DNA of 49,370 bases from Chloroflexota bacterium (GTDB lineage: Bacteria > Chloroflexota > UBA5177): the NCBI GenBank assembly GCA_025449555.1, contig JANWJD010000030.1, positions 1 to 49,370 on the forward strand, written 5' to 3'. Below are positions 33,322 to 41,169 of this stretch, piece by piece. A model generated the notes under the pieces. That model was not told the origin of the DNA and did no database searches. It was given only the letters and a program-made list of their open reading frames with translations. Positions within the stretch are counted from its first letter, which is position 1. Each line of letters opens with the position of its first letter. Both the position numbers and the translations under genes were made by a program.

Positions 33322-35277
33322 GTGTCGATTGAGACGACGCCTGACATCATCTGGCAACCGGGCCAGCGGTACCTCGACCAGAGCCGAGTGCTCCGTCTCA
33401 TGCGCCACCACGGAATTGAGCGGTACGAAACATTCTATGCGCGGTCGATCGACGATCCCGAATGGTTCTGGGAAACGGTGGTCAAGGAGGAGCTCGAGCT
33501 CGAATGGTTTCGACCGTACGAGCGGGTGCTCGACACGTCCCGGGGACCCGCATGGCCCCAGTGGTTCACCGGCGGCAGGTTCAATTACGTAGCCAATGCG
33601 GTGGACCGGCATGCCGAAGGGGCGCGTGGCACCCACATGGCAGTTACCTGGGAGGGAGAAGAGGGGGCCGTACGTGGCCTCACCTATCGAGAACTCCAGT
33701 ACGAGGTGAACCGCCTCGCCGCCGGCCTGCGTGAACTGGGCATCCAAAAGGGTGATCGGGTAGGCATCTTCATGCCGATGGTGCTCGAAACCGTGGTGGC
33801 AACACTCGCGTGCTCCAAGATCGGTGCGATTTACATTCCAACCTTTTCGGGGTACGGATCGGAAGCGGTGGCGCTCCGGCTGCGGGATGCCGAAGCGAAG
33901 TTGTTGATTACGGCTGACGCTTTCTACCGACGCGGCAGAAAGATCGAGATGAAAGCGACCGCCGACCGCGCCGCGGAGCTCGCGCCGTCCATCGAACGTG
34001 TCCTGGTGTGCACGCGCGTGGCTGGGGAGATGCCCTGGACTGAGGGCCGGGATGTCCACTGGTCCGAGTTAGTAGAGCGGCAGGCCGGTGATCTGGCGAC
34101 GGAGCAAACCGAAGCCGACGATCCGTTCATGATCATCTACACGTCCGGGACCACCGGGCGTCCCAAAGGCACGTTCCATATCCATACAGGGTTCCCGATC
34201 AAGGCCGCGCAGGACATGGCACATTGTTTCGATGTCCACGACAGCGACACACTCTTCTGGCTCACCGATCTTGGCTGGATGATGGGGCCGTGGGCGATCA
34301 TGGGAACGCTCATGCTGGGCGCCACCTTATTCCTGTACGACGGAACCCCCGACTATCCGGAGCCGGATCGGATCTGGCGGATGGTCGACCGGCATCGCCT
34401 GTCGGTGCTCGGCATATCACCCACCGTGATTCGCGCCTTGATGCCGCACGGCGAACAGTGGCCCCACAATCATGACCTCTCGTCACTGCGTGTCCTGGGC
34501 GGATCCGGCGAGCCATGGAACCCGGGTCCCTGGATCTGGTACTTTCAGCAAATCGGCAATAGCACCTGCCCAATCATCAACTACTCCGGTGGAACCGAGA
34601 CCTCGGGCGGCATTCTCGGCTGCAATACCATACTGCCGCTGCGCCCTACATCGTTCTCGACGCCGGTACCGGGTATGGCGGCTGACGTCTTTGACGAACG
34701 TGGTGAGTCCGTGCGGGGCGTGGTGGGCGAACTCGTGGTGAGGAAGCCATGGGTCGGCATGACTCATGGGTTCTGGCAGGACGCGGAACGCTACGAAGCA
34801 ACCTATTGGTCCAGATTCCCCGGTACCTGGACTCACGGCGACTGGGCGCTGGTCGACCGGGACGGCTTCTGGTACATCCTGGGCCGTTCCGACGACACAT
34901 TGAAAGTCGCCGGCAAGCGCGTCGGTCCGGCGGAAGTTGAGTCGGCCGCGGTAAGCCACCCCGCCGTGCAGGAAGCAGCCGCTATCGGAGTTCCACACGA
35001 GGTCAAGGGCGAAACGGTCACGCTTTTTGTCATCCTGGGACGGGAACACGTTCCGAGTGAAGCCCTGCGGGAAGAAATTCGCCAGGAAGTGGGCCGACAC
35101 CTGGGCAAAGCGCTATTGCCGCAGGAGGTACGGTTCTGCACCGATTTCCCGCGGACGCGCAATGCAAAGATCCTACGACGGGTCATCCGAGCGCGCTATC
35201 TCAACCAGGACGATCTTGGTGACCTTTCCTCGCTGGAAAACCCATCAGCGCTCGAGGCTATAGCCGCTTCTACCTGA
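33322..35277 (+). CDS. Acetyl-CoA synthetase-like AMP-forming acyl-CoA ligase
   Basis: The 651-residue ANL-superfamily enzyme activates a carboxylate with ATP and then forms the CoA thioester. GTG 33322 follows AGGAAGGAG by eight bases; the track start at 32950 runs antisense through ychF. An ACAS N-terminal segment leads to the P-loop MIIYTSGTTGRPKGT, NYSGGTETSGGI, the hinge GRSDDTLKVAGKRVGPAEVE and the catalytic Lys in FPRTRNAKILRRVIR. The set and length fit acetyl/propionyl-CoA synthetase relatives. The W-rich ring (NSTCPIINYSGGTE) differs from textbook Acs, so another short or branched acid is possible. A Lys in this C-terminal site is commonly acetylated in Acs. Confidence 0.88.
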   Translation: MSIETTPDIIWQPGQRYLDQSRVLRLMRHHGIERYETFYARSIDDPEWFWETVVKEELELEWFRPYERVLDTSRGPAWPQWFTGGRFNYVANAVDRHAEGARGTHMAVTWEGEEGAVRGLTYRELQYEVNRLAAGLRELGIQKGDRVGIFMPMVLETVVATLACSKIGAIYIPTFSGYGSEAVALRLRDAEAKLLITADAFYRRGRKIEMKATADRAAELAPSIERVLVCTRVAGEMPWTEGRDVHWSELVERQAGDLATEQTEADDPFMIIYTSGTTGRPKGTFHIHTGFPIKAAQDMAHCFDVHDSDTLFWLTDLGWMMGPWAIMGTLMLGATLFLYDGTPDYPEPDRIWRMVDRHRLSVLGISPTVIRALMPHGEQWPHNHDLSSLRVLGGSGEPWNPGPWIWYFQQIGNSTCPIINYSGGTETSGGILGCNTILPLRPTSFSTPVPGMAADVFDERGESVRGVVGELVVRKPWVGMTHGFWQDAERYEATYWSRFPGTWTHGDWALVDRDGFWYILGRSDDTLKVAGKRVGPAEVESAAVSHPAVQEAAAIGVPHEVKGETVTLFVILGREHVPSEALREEIRQEVGRHLGKALLPQEVRFCTDFPRTRNAKILRRVIRARYLNQDDLGDLSSLENPSALEAIAAST

Positions 35278-35337
35278 CTTCCTCGGCTTGAATCAGCCGA
35301 CGGCCCTGCCCGACGGAAACCTGGCCGAATATCGTGC

Positions 35338-36483
35338 TCACTCGTCGCGGAGCAAATCGTCGGCAATGATCATGCGCTGTATTTCGCTGGTTCCCTCATA
35401 GATGCGGACGATACGGGCATCCCGGTACATGCGTTCGATATCGAACTCCTTCATGTATCCCATGCCGCCGTGTACCTGCACCGCACGATCCACCACGCGA
35501 TTCAGCATTTCGCTGCAATAGACCTTCACCACCGCCGCCTCATGCGATGCCCGCTGACCGGAGTCAATCTTCCAGGCAGCGTGATAGGTCATCCAGCGTC
35601 CGGCGTGCACATCCACCTCGGAGTCGGCCAGCATCCATTGGATCGCCTGGTTGCTGGCAATCGGTCGCCCGAACTGCACGCGTTGCCGGCTCCATTGGAT
35701 CGACATAGTGAGGGCGGTCTGCGCCTGTCCCACACAGCTTGCCCCGAGCGCGATTCTGCCTCCGTCCAGGGTCTGCATGGCGACTCGAAAGCCACGCCCC
35801 TCCTCCCCGATGACATTCTCGGCGGGCACGCAGCACTCATCGAAAAAGATCTCGCTCGTCTTGGATCCGCGCAGCCCCATTTTTTCGTCGACTTTTCCGA
35901 TGGTCAGACCCGGTGTGTCGCGATCCACGACAAAGGCGGTTACCCCTTTCGAGCCTTGTTCCTTGTCTGTGACCGCAAAAACCGTGTAGAGATCCGCCAT
36001 CGGACCATTGCTGACCCAGAGCTTCGATCCGTTCAGGACGTAGTGGTCTCCGTCGCGGCGGGCAGTCGTCTGAATGTGGGCCGCATCAGATCCGGCGTTC
36101 GGCTCGGTCAGCGCAAAGGCTCCCAGCTTCTCACCTGTCGCCATGGCGGGAAGGTAGCGTTGCTTCAAGTGGTCGGAACCGGCCAACGCGATGGCCGCGC
36201 CGCTCAAACTGCAGTGGCCCCCGATGATGTTGGAATATGCAGCGTTGACAGCTCCCAGCTCTTCCATGGCCACACAGTAGCCGAGTTCACCGAAGCCCCC
36301 GCCACCGTACTCTTCGGCGAACGGAATCGCGAACAACCCGAGATCCTTCATTTCCTGCAAGACTTCGGATGGAACGGCGTCATCATGTTCCACCTGCATG
36401 GTGAGCGGCGCCAGACGATCGCGCACGAACTCGCGCACCGTCGATTGCAGCAATTTCACATCGTCGGGAACGGAAAAATCCAA
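35338..36483 (-). CDS. Acyl-CoA dehydrogenase
   Basis: The 381-residue flavoenzyme inserts the alpha-beta double bond into acyl-CoA. Visible are the N-terminal helical domain (LFAIPFAEEYGGGGFGELG), the FAD/substrate phrase AFALTEPNAGSDAAHIQTTA, the beta domain (YVLNGSKLWVSNGPMADLY) and the C-terminal QVHGGMGYMKEFDIERMYRD and RIYEGTSEIQRMII. The start is TTG with GGGAG upstream. Chain-length preference cannot be read. No beta-oxidation partners are adjacent, but the acyl-CoA ligase is convergent with it. Confidence 0.93.
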   Translation of the reverse strand: MDFSVPDDVKLLQSTVREFVRDRLAPLTMQVEHDDAVPSEVLQEMKDLGLFAIPFAEEYGGGGFGELGYCVAMEELGAVNAAYSNIIGGHCSLSGAAIALAGSDHLKQRYLPAMATGEKLGAFALTEPNAGSDAAHIQTTARRDGDHYVLNGSKLWVSNGPMADLYTVFAVTDKEQGSKGVTAFVVDRDTPGLTIGKVDEKMGLRGSKTSEIFFDECCVPAENVIGEEGRGFRVAMQTLDGGRIALGASCVGQAQTALTMSIQWSRQRVQFGRPIASNQAIQWMLADSEVDVHAGRWMTYHAAWKIDSGQRASHEAAVVKVYCSEMLNRVVDRAVQVHGGMGYMKEFDIERMYRDARIVRIYEGTSEIQRMIIADDLLRDE

Positions 36484-36551
36484 CGTCTGTCTCCCGTCAA
36501 ACTGAGGTTACGCCCCTCAGCTCAGCACCAGGTGCGTTCCAACCCCTGACT

Positions 36552-36965
36552 TTAGCCGAAAAAAGCGCTCCACCATTGATTCCAGGTGGCCGGTTGCGGG
36601 GGCGGGGGCGTCACCGGTGCTGGTCTGAAGTGCTCGACTACCGCCTGGGTCGGCGCCAGTTGTACGAGAGTTTCTCCCGGTTTCGTATACCCCAGGACAG
36701 AGCGGGCGATGTTCTCGACGTAGGCCGGCGATTGATAGCCACGGATGGCAGCCTGCGTATTCGTGCGGTCTCTCTCTAGCGCAAGATTCTGCTGCTGCAG
36801 CGCAACCTCCTGAGAGGTCAAGCTCTTAATCTGGTCGGTCTTCTGTACAAATTTGAAGGCAAAGAGGCCCATCAGAAGAATGAGCACCACATAGGCGGGG
36901 CGAAATCTGAAGCGCTTTCGGCTCTCCGGAGCCTGCTTGTTCTTGCGTTGTGTTACAGTCGGCAT
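36552..36965 (-). CDS. FtsB/DivIC-like septum formation initiator family protein
   Basis: The 137-residue protein has a basic cytoplasmic N-terminus, one membrane helix (AYVVLILLMGLFAFKFVQ) and a coiled coil (IKSLTSQEVALQQQNLALER). The family phrase YVENIARSVLGYTKPGETLV follows. This is the layout of DivIC/FtsB, the divisome linker that works with FtsL and FtsQ. A Pro-rich tail ending in NQWWSAFFG is unusual. It lies six bases after the LOG-like gene on the same strand. Confidence 0.85.
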   Translation of the reverse strand: MPTVTQRKNKQAPESRKRFRFRPAYVVLILLMGLFAFKFVQKTDQIKSLTSQEVALQQQNLALERDRTNTQAAIRGYQSPAYVENIARSVLGYTKPGETLVQLAPTQAVVEHFRPAPVTPPPPQPATWNQWWSAFFG

Positions 36966-36971
36966 CGATCC

Positions 36972-37448
36972 TTACCTTCCCAGGAGCGCGAACACATGGT
37001 CGACCGCAGCTTGGGGCGTGTCCGCCTGCACCAAATCATCGGACTCTCCATCGGGCCGCGCGCAGCGCCAGGTGTGCAAGCCCACGACCGGCTTTCCAGT
37101 CTTGCGAGCAAGAGCAATCTCTGACAGAGTGCCCCACTCACCGGCGACGGCAATCACAGCCCCCGCGCTACTCACGATCAGACCGTTCCGCAACTGTCCC
37201 ATTCCAGTTGGAATGGCGACTTCGACCCACGCATTCGCCGCAGCCGGATCAGCCCCGGCCAGAATTCCGACGACCAATCCCCCGGCCGTGTGAGCGCCCC
37301 GGGAGGCTGCTTCCATCACGCCGGTCGATCCGCCAGTAATCAGGATGGCACCTCTCTCAGCGATTAATCTGCCGACTTCAGACGCCAGAGCGGCAGTGTC
37401 GGCATCACATTCTCCGGATCCAACGACCGCGACCGCGACTCGTGCCAC
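36972..37448 (-). CDS. LOG-like / TIGR00725-family Rossmann protein
   Basis: The 158-residue protein has a single Rossmann-like domain with VAVVGSGECDADTAALASEVG, ILITGGSTGVMEAASRGAHTAGG, PTGMGQLRNGLIVSSAGAVIAV and GEWGTLSEIALA. This pattern matches TIGR00725, a relative of the cytokinin-activating LOG and DprA/Smf nucleotide-binding folds (SLOG superfamily). The PGGxGTxxE motif of true LOG enzymes is reduced to GEWGTLSE, so phosphoribohydrolase activity should not be assumed. GTG 37448 has AAGGAG just upstream. Confidence 0.82.
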   Translation of the reverse strand: MARVAVAVVGSGECDADTAALASEVGRLIAERGAILITGGSTGVMEAASRGAHTAGGLVVGILAGADPAAANAWVEVAIPTGMGQLRNGLIVSSAGAVIAVAGEWGTLSEIALARKTGKPVVGLHTWRCARPDGESDDLVQADTPQAAVDHVFALLGR

Positions 37449-37580
37449 GCCACGCCGCTCCTTCCGAGATATGGTGTTAGTGTACCGAGGGCCATTTCAC
37501 AGAAGCAATACATCTCGCGAGGAATGTGCCCGCATTCGACCGGCACCAGACACATTGCCCGGGCCACTGGCGAGCTGCAC

Positions 37581-38546
37581 ATGACCGTAACGCTGATTCA
37601 CGGCGACAACCAAATCGAAATAGACGACGCACTTCACACGATTCGCGCGCCCTTCAATGACGCGGACATCCTCACCTTTGACGGCGCGGTCGTGGGATTG
37701 GGTACCCTCTCGGAAGCCTGTTTGACGGCGGGTCTCTTCGATCCCGAACGCCTCGTGATCGTGCATGACCTTCAAGAGCGCCTGAAGGGCACCAAAAAAG
37801 ACGCGGGCGAAACGCAGGAGATTCAGAACATCCTGTCCGGCGTGGCTCCAACCACCACGCTGCTTTTGCTGTCAGCCGGAATGCCGGCAGACAACCCCCT
37901 GGTTTCGCTCGTACGAAAGGCGGGAGGCGAAGTGCGCACCCTCACGGTGCCACGCAAGAACGACCTGCCACGTTGGGTCATCGGCCGAGGCAAGCAGCAC
38001 GATGTGACGGTCGATCGCGATGCAGCCATATTGCTCACGGACCTCGTGGGTGCTGACACAGTGTCACTGGATACCGAGCTCGAGAAACTCGCGACCTTCG
38101 TGGGAGCGGAGGCGCGCATTACGGTGCCGGTGGTGGATTCGCTAGTCGGCGCTGTACCCCAGGATTCGATCTTCGCGCTGGTGGATGCGATCGCGACCGG
38201 AGATCACAAAAACGCATTTAGGCTCCTGCATGCCCAACTCGATTCTTCCTCGACCAACGCCGTCGAATTCGCGTTGTATCTGATTCGAATGCTGGCTCGA
38301 CAGGTGCGGATTCTCCTGCGCATCCGGTTGGGGCTGAGTGCGGGGAAGCCGCAAGGCGTCATCGCCTCGGAATTGCGACTCGCTCCGTACTACACCGAGC
38401 GGTATTTTCGGCAGGCGAAACGACTGTCCAATGACCGATTGAGAGATGCCTTTGAGACACTCGCCGCCCTGGAATACGCGCTCAAGCAAGGGAAAATGGA
38501 CGCATCCGCGGGTCTGGACCTGCTGGTGGCGGAACTCTGCGCGTGA
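37581..38546 (+). CDS. holA: DNA polymerase III subunit delta
   Basis: The 321-residue protein matches HolA, the clamp-loader subunit that opens the sliding clamp. The N-terminal part has TVTLIHGDNQIEIDDALHTI and LTAGLFDPERLVIVHDLQER. The AAA-like middle has LLLSAGMPADNPLVSLV and YLIRMLARQVRILLRIRLGL. The C-terminal helical collar follows (FRQAKRLSNDRLRDAFETLA, then ALKQGKMDASAGLDLLVAEL). ATG 37581 is used; the track's 37524 adds 19 residues without support. It is followed by rpsT on the opposite strand, a neighbourhood common in bacteria. Confidence 0.93.
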   Translation: MTVTLIHGDNQIEIDDALHTIRAPFNDADILTFDGAVVGLGTLSEACLTAGLFDPERLVIVHDLQERLKGTKKDAGETQEIQNILSGVAPTTTLLLLSAGMPADNPLVSLVRKAGGEVRTLTVPRKNDLPRWVIGRGKQHDVTVDRDAAILLTDLVGADTVSLDTELEKLATFVGAEARITVPVVDSLVGAVPQDSIFALVDAIATGDHKNAFRLLHAQLDSSSTNAVEFALYLIRMLARQVRILLRIRLGLSAGKPQGVIASELRLAPYYTERYFRQAKRLSNDRLRDAFETLAALEYALKQGKMDASAGLDLLVAELCA

Positions 38547-38579
38547 GTGTGGTGGTCATGCTCGAGGGAGCTCAATGCG

Positions 38580-38609
38580 AAGACCCCAGCTCGGTTGAAC
38601 CGGGGTCTT
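38580..38609. terminator. Hairpin between convergent holA and rpsT
   Basis: AAGACCCC (38580-38587) and GGGGTCTT (38602-38609) form an 8-bp stem, with CGGTT/ACCG pairing possible inside. It sits midway between two convergent stop codons. No long T-run follows on either strand, so it may be a weak bidirectional terminator. Confidence 0.5.
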
Positions 38610-38649
38610 GAGCAATCCTACTCATGCGACCGCGAAGCGGCTCGCCTGG

Positions 38650-39000
38650 CTACTTCTTGGTCGCTCGGGTCTTTGTACCAGTCGCTTTCGCCCGCGAAGG
38701 CTTCTTCGCCTCGGGCGCGACCTCCGGCGTCGCTTCCACGGCGATCGCCGCGTTGAACGCCTTCATCAATCGAGATTTCCGGCGAGAGGCGTTGTTCTTA
38801 TGAATGACACCCTTTTTTGCCGCTTTATCGAGAGCAGAAATCGCCGCGCGAAGATCGTCCTGTGCTTCGGCGGCATTTGTGTTGATCACCGCACGAGCCT
38901 TCTTGACGAAGGTTCTGGTCGACGATTTCACAGCCACGTTACGCGCGTGCCGCTTCTCGGCAATTTTCTCGCGCTTGATGGCCGATTTCGTATTGGCCAT
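38650..39000 (-). CDS. rpsT: 30S ribosomal protein S20
   Basis: The N-terminus MANTKSAIKREKIAEKRHAR is diagnostic for S20, which binds 16S rRNA early in 30S assembly. The chain has 116 residues, longer than the usual 85-90, because of a C-terminal extension (EVAPEAKKPSRAKATGTKTR) rich in Ala, Lys and Arg. A strong promoter lies 78 bases upstream. AGGAGG is 12 bases before the ATG, a long spacing. In some bacteria S20 regulates its own translation, and the short leader here has a small stem (AGGGC/GCCCT) that could take part; this is inferred. Confidence 0.97.
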   Translation of the reverse strand: MANTKSAIKREKIAEKRHARNVAVKSSTRTFVKKARAVINTNAAEAQDDLRAAISALDKAAKKGVIHKNNASRRKSRLMKAFNAAIAVEATPEVAPEAKKPSRAKATGTKTRATKK

Positions 39001-39077
39001 ATGAGTTACTTTCCTCCTGCCGCAGTGCCCTAAACAGTAAAGGGCTACGCGGCCCTGCAGACGGCGTAGCTAGGAGG

Positions 39078-39107
39078 ATTATACCAGCCGCTCTGAATGC
39101 AGGGCAA
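39078..39107 (-). promoter_or_regulatory. rpsT promoter with extended -10
   Basis: On the minus strand the -10 is consensus TATAAT (39083-39078), preceded by TGG (extended TGn). TTGCCC (39107-39102) lies 18 bases upstream as the -35. This is the best match to a housekeeping -10 in the window and fits the high expression of a ribosomal protein. Confidence 0.85.
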
Positions 39108-39161
39108 CGCACGACGGGTATCAATCAAGCGGGCGGATAGATTCCATGGCGCAGACGTCGT

Positions 39162-39410
39162 TTACTGTGGTGACAACGGGGTGCCACCGATGCGTTGTTG
39201 CAAAAGTCTCCGATGGACTCCGGGAAGCGGCTTTCCAGACGTGCGGTGGTGAACAACGGACGGACGCATACGATCGCCGGGCGTCGCCCCAACAGCAGTG
39301 CCGCCCAGCGTCCCGGTGATCAGCGCTATGCCCAGAATGAAAGATGCGATCCAGAGCGTGGCCACCAAAGATCGTCGCTTCGGCCAACTTCCGCTCGAAA
39401 CCACCTTCAC
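39162..39410 (-). CDS. Possible small exported or membrane protein
   Basis: This GTG-initiated ORF of 82 residues has an N-terminal basic stretch (SWPKRRS), then the hydrophobic segment LVATLWIASFILGIALITGT ending near GTAVGATPGD, which looks like a signal peptide or anchor. The remainder is short, basic and unrecognised. The ribosome binding site is weak, and an overlapping ORF in another frame (39121-39447) is of similar length. It is listed because of the hydrophobic pattern, with low confidence. Confidence 0.33.
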   Translation of the reverse strand: MKVVSSGSWPKRRSLVATLWIASFILGIALITGTLGGTAVGATPGDRMRPSVVHHRTSGKPLPGVHRRLLQQRIGGTPLSPQ

Positions 39411-39429
39411 CTCGCCACAGGATGCCTCG

Positions 39430-39831
39430 ACCCGTTCCTGACCTCACTGTAACGGTCCATAGACGTATCTACAAGGTCGATCCGACGTCAACCGTGTGGC
39501 TGGTCGACCTCCCACAAGCCTGACCCGCGGTAGGGAGGGCCGCGCAGCAGTGCTCCTCCGCCCTCACGGTCGCTTCCGGAGAAAACGACCGAAGCGGCGG
39601 GCCACTGCGGCTGACGCCGCGGGCGTGCCCTACCGAAGCGAAGTGGAGGCGCCATGCAATCACACAAGCGGCAGCATCCACTCCCATCGGTCGGGCCTCA
39701 CGGTGCTGCCCCCACTCACATCTCACATCGCCTGATGCGCGCGGCCCGCACGGGACGCTACCCTAGAGTCACAGGTGCCGCACGGCTGCGAGGCTGGAGT
39801 GCGGCGCAAACCGATGAGGAAGGACTGAGTA
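39430..39831. other. GC-rich intergenic stretch with nested inverted repeats (possible structured RNA)
   Basis: No supported gene lies here. An outer repeat CGGTAGGG (39528-39535) / CCCTACCG (about 39628-39635) encloses further pairing: GCAGTG with CACTGC, CCGCC with GGCGG, and a hairpin CGGTCG...CGACCG around 39568-39592. A second repeat GGCAGCA...TGCTGCC lies at about 39669-39710. I compared it by eye with SRP RNA, RNase P RNA, tmRNA and common riboswitches and found none. It precedes glcF. Confidence 0.4.
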
Positions 39832-41166
39832 GTGGTAGCAGGCACGACGCCACTGGAATCGGGTGATCCGACACCTCGCGTCGGCGGGCCGACTGAAGAA
39901 GATCTCGCGAAATGCGTGCACTGCGGCCTCTGCCTGAATGCCTGCCCGACGTATCGTGCCACCGGTCTCGAAACGGAGTCGCCCCGCGGGCGCATCTATC
40001 TCATGCGGGCGCTACATGACGGACGCATTGATCTGGACGACAGCTTTCATACGCACATGGATCTCTGTCTGGTATGCCGTGCGTGCGAGACCGCGTGTCC
40101 GTCAGGAGTGCCGTTCGGACGCATGATGGAAGCGACGCGCGACCAGATGTGGAACGAGCCGGTGGGACCGCCCGCCCAACGCGTCGCCAATCGGCTCACC
40201 TTCGAGTTCGTGTTTCCACACAGGCGACTCTTTCAAAGACTGTTTGCCGCGATGCGTATCTACCAGCACTCCGGACTACGGAGCATCGTGCGCCGCTCGG
40301 GCCTGCTGCGGAAGATGCCGGGAGGGTGGGGCGAACGGGAAGCGCTCATGCCACTCCTGGATTCGGCTTCCTTTGTTGTCCAGGACGCAATACCTCCACG
40401 GCTGCCGGGCGTACCTCGGGTTGGATTTCTGGCGGGTTGTGTGATGAGTACCGCCTTTGGCGACGTACAGCGCGCTTCAGTTCGTGTCCTCGAACGTTTC
40501 GGTTGCCAGGTCGTGGTCCCACCGGGCCAGGGCTGCTGCGGTGCCCTGAATGTCCATGCGGGCGAGCGTGCCCGTGCCAAGATCATGGCGAAGGCGGTCG
40601 TCGAGTCCATGCTCGAAGCCGACCTGGACGTGATTGTGGTCAACTCCGCCGGCTGCGGGTCGACCATGAAAGAGTACTCGGAACTATTTGCCGATGAGCC
40701 CGACTACCTGCCGAGAGTGCGCCAGTTCGAGCGCCTGGTGCGCGACTTCAGCGAATTTCTGGCCGAGTTGCCATTTCCCAGGGTCTCCGGTCCCGGATCG
40801 AAGGAATCGGACGGCGTGATCGCGGTGTATCAGGACGCGTGCCACCTGCGCCACGCGCAACGCATCGCCGCGCAGCCCCGCGAATTGCTGAAACAGGTGG
40901 ATGGTCTACAAACGGTGGAGTTGGCGTATCCCGATCTCTGCTGCGGTAGTGCCGGGGTGTACAACTTGCAACATCCTGCGATGTCGCGCGAAATCCTCAA
41001 TGCCAAGCTGGACGACATTCGCGCGAGCGGTGCATCGTTGGTGGTCAGTGCCAATCCGGGATGCATCATGCAACTCCGCAAGGGAGCCGAGGAGGCCCAA
41101 CTTCCAATCCAGGTTCGACACATTGCGGAGGTACTCGACGAAGCGCTGAACGGTCGGGATGGGTAG
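39832..41166 (+). CDS. glcF: Glycolate oxidase iron-sulfur subunit GlcF
   Basis: The 444-residue protein has two 4Fe-4S ferredoxin-type motifs near the N-terminus: CVHCGLCLNACPTYRATG (residues ~25-42) and CLVCRACETACPSGVPFG (~75-92). Two CCG domains follow (GQGCCGALNVHAGE and the pair CHLRHAQRI / YPDLCCGSAGVYN). This matches GlcF, which passes electrons from the flavin subunits to the membrane quinone pool. The GTG start follows AGGAAGG. Three bases separate it from glcD. The usual third partner, GlcE, is at 18941-20095. Confidence 0.94.
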   Translation: MVAGTTPLESGDPTPRVGGPTEEDLAKCVHCGLCLNACPTYRATGLETESPRGRIYLMRALHDGRIDLDDSFHTHMDLCLVCRACETACPSGVPFGRMMEATRDQMWNEPVGPPAQRVANRLTFEFVFPHRRLFQRLFAAMRIYQHSGLRSIVRRSGLLRKMPGGWGEREALMPLLDSASFVVQDAIPPRLPGVPRVGFLAGCVMSTAFGDVQRASVRVLERFGCQVVVPPGQGCCGALNVHAGERARAKIMAKAVVESMLEADLDVIVVNSAGCGSTMKEYSELFADEPDYLPRVRQFERLVRDFSEFLAELPFPRVSGPGSKESDGVIAVYQDACHLRHAQRIAAQPRELLKQVDGLQTVELAYPDLCCGSAGVYNLQHPAMSREILNAKLDDIRASGASLVVSANPGCIMQLRKGAEEAQLPIQVRHIAEVLDEALNGRDG

Positions 41167-41169
41167 GGC

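Noticed and set aside
35470-36549. 359-residue plus-strand ORF opposite the acyl-CoA dehydrogenase
   Set aside because: It is a shadow ORF. The minus-strand frame carries all acyl-CoA dehydrogenase motifs, and this one shows no domain.
39481-39740. SRP RNA, RNase P RNA, tmRNA or cobalamin riboswitch in the structured intergenic region
   Set aside because: The diagnostic blocks (GGTCAGGxCCGGAAGG, GAGGAAAGTCC, the tmRNA 3' end, the B12 box) are absent on both strands.
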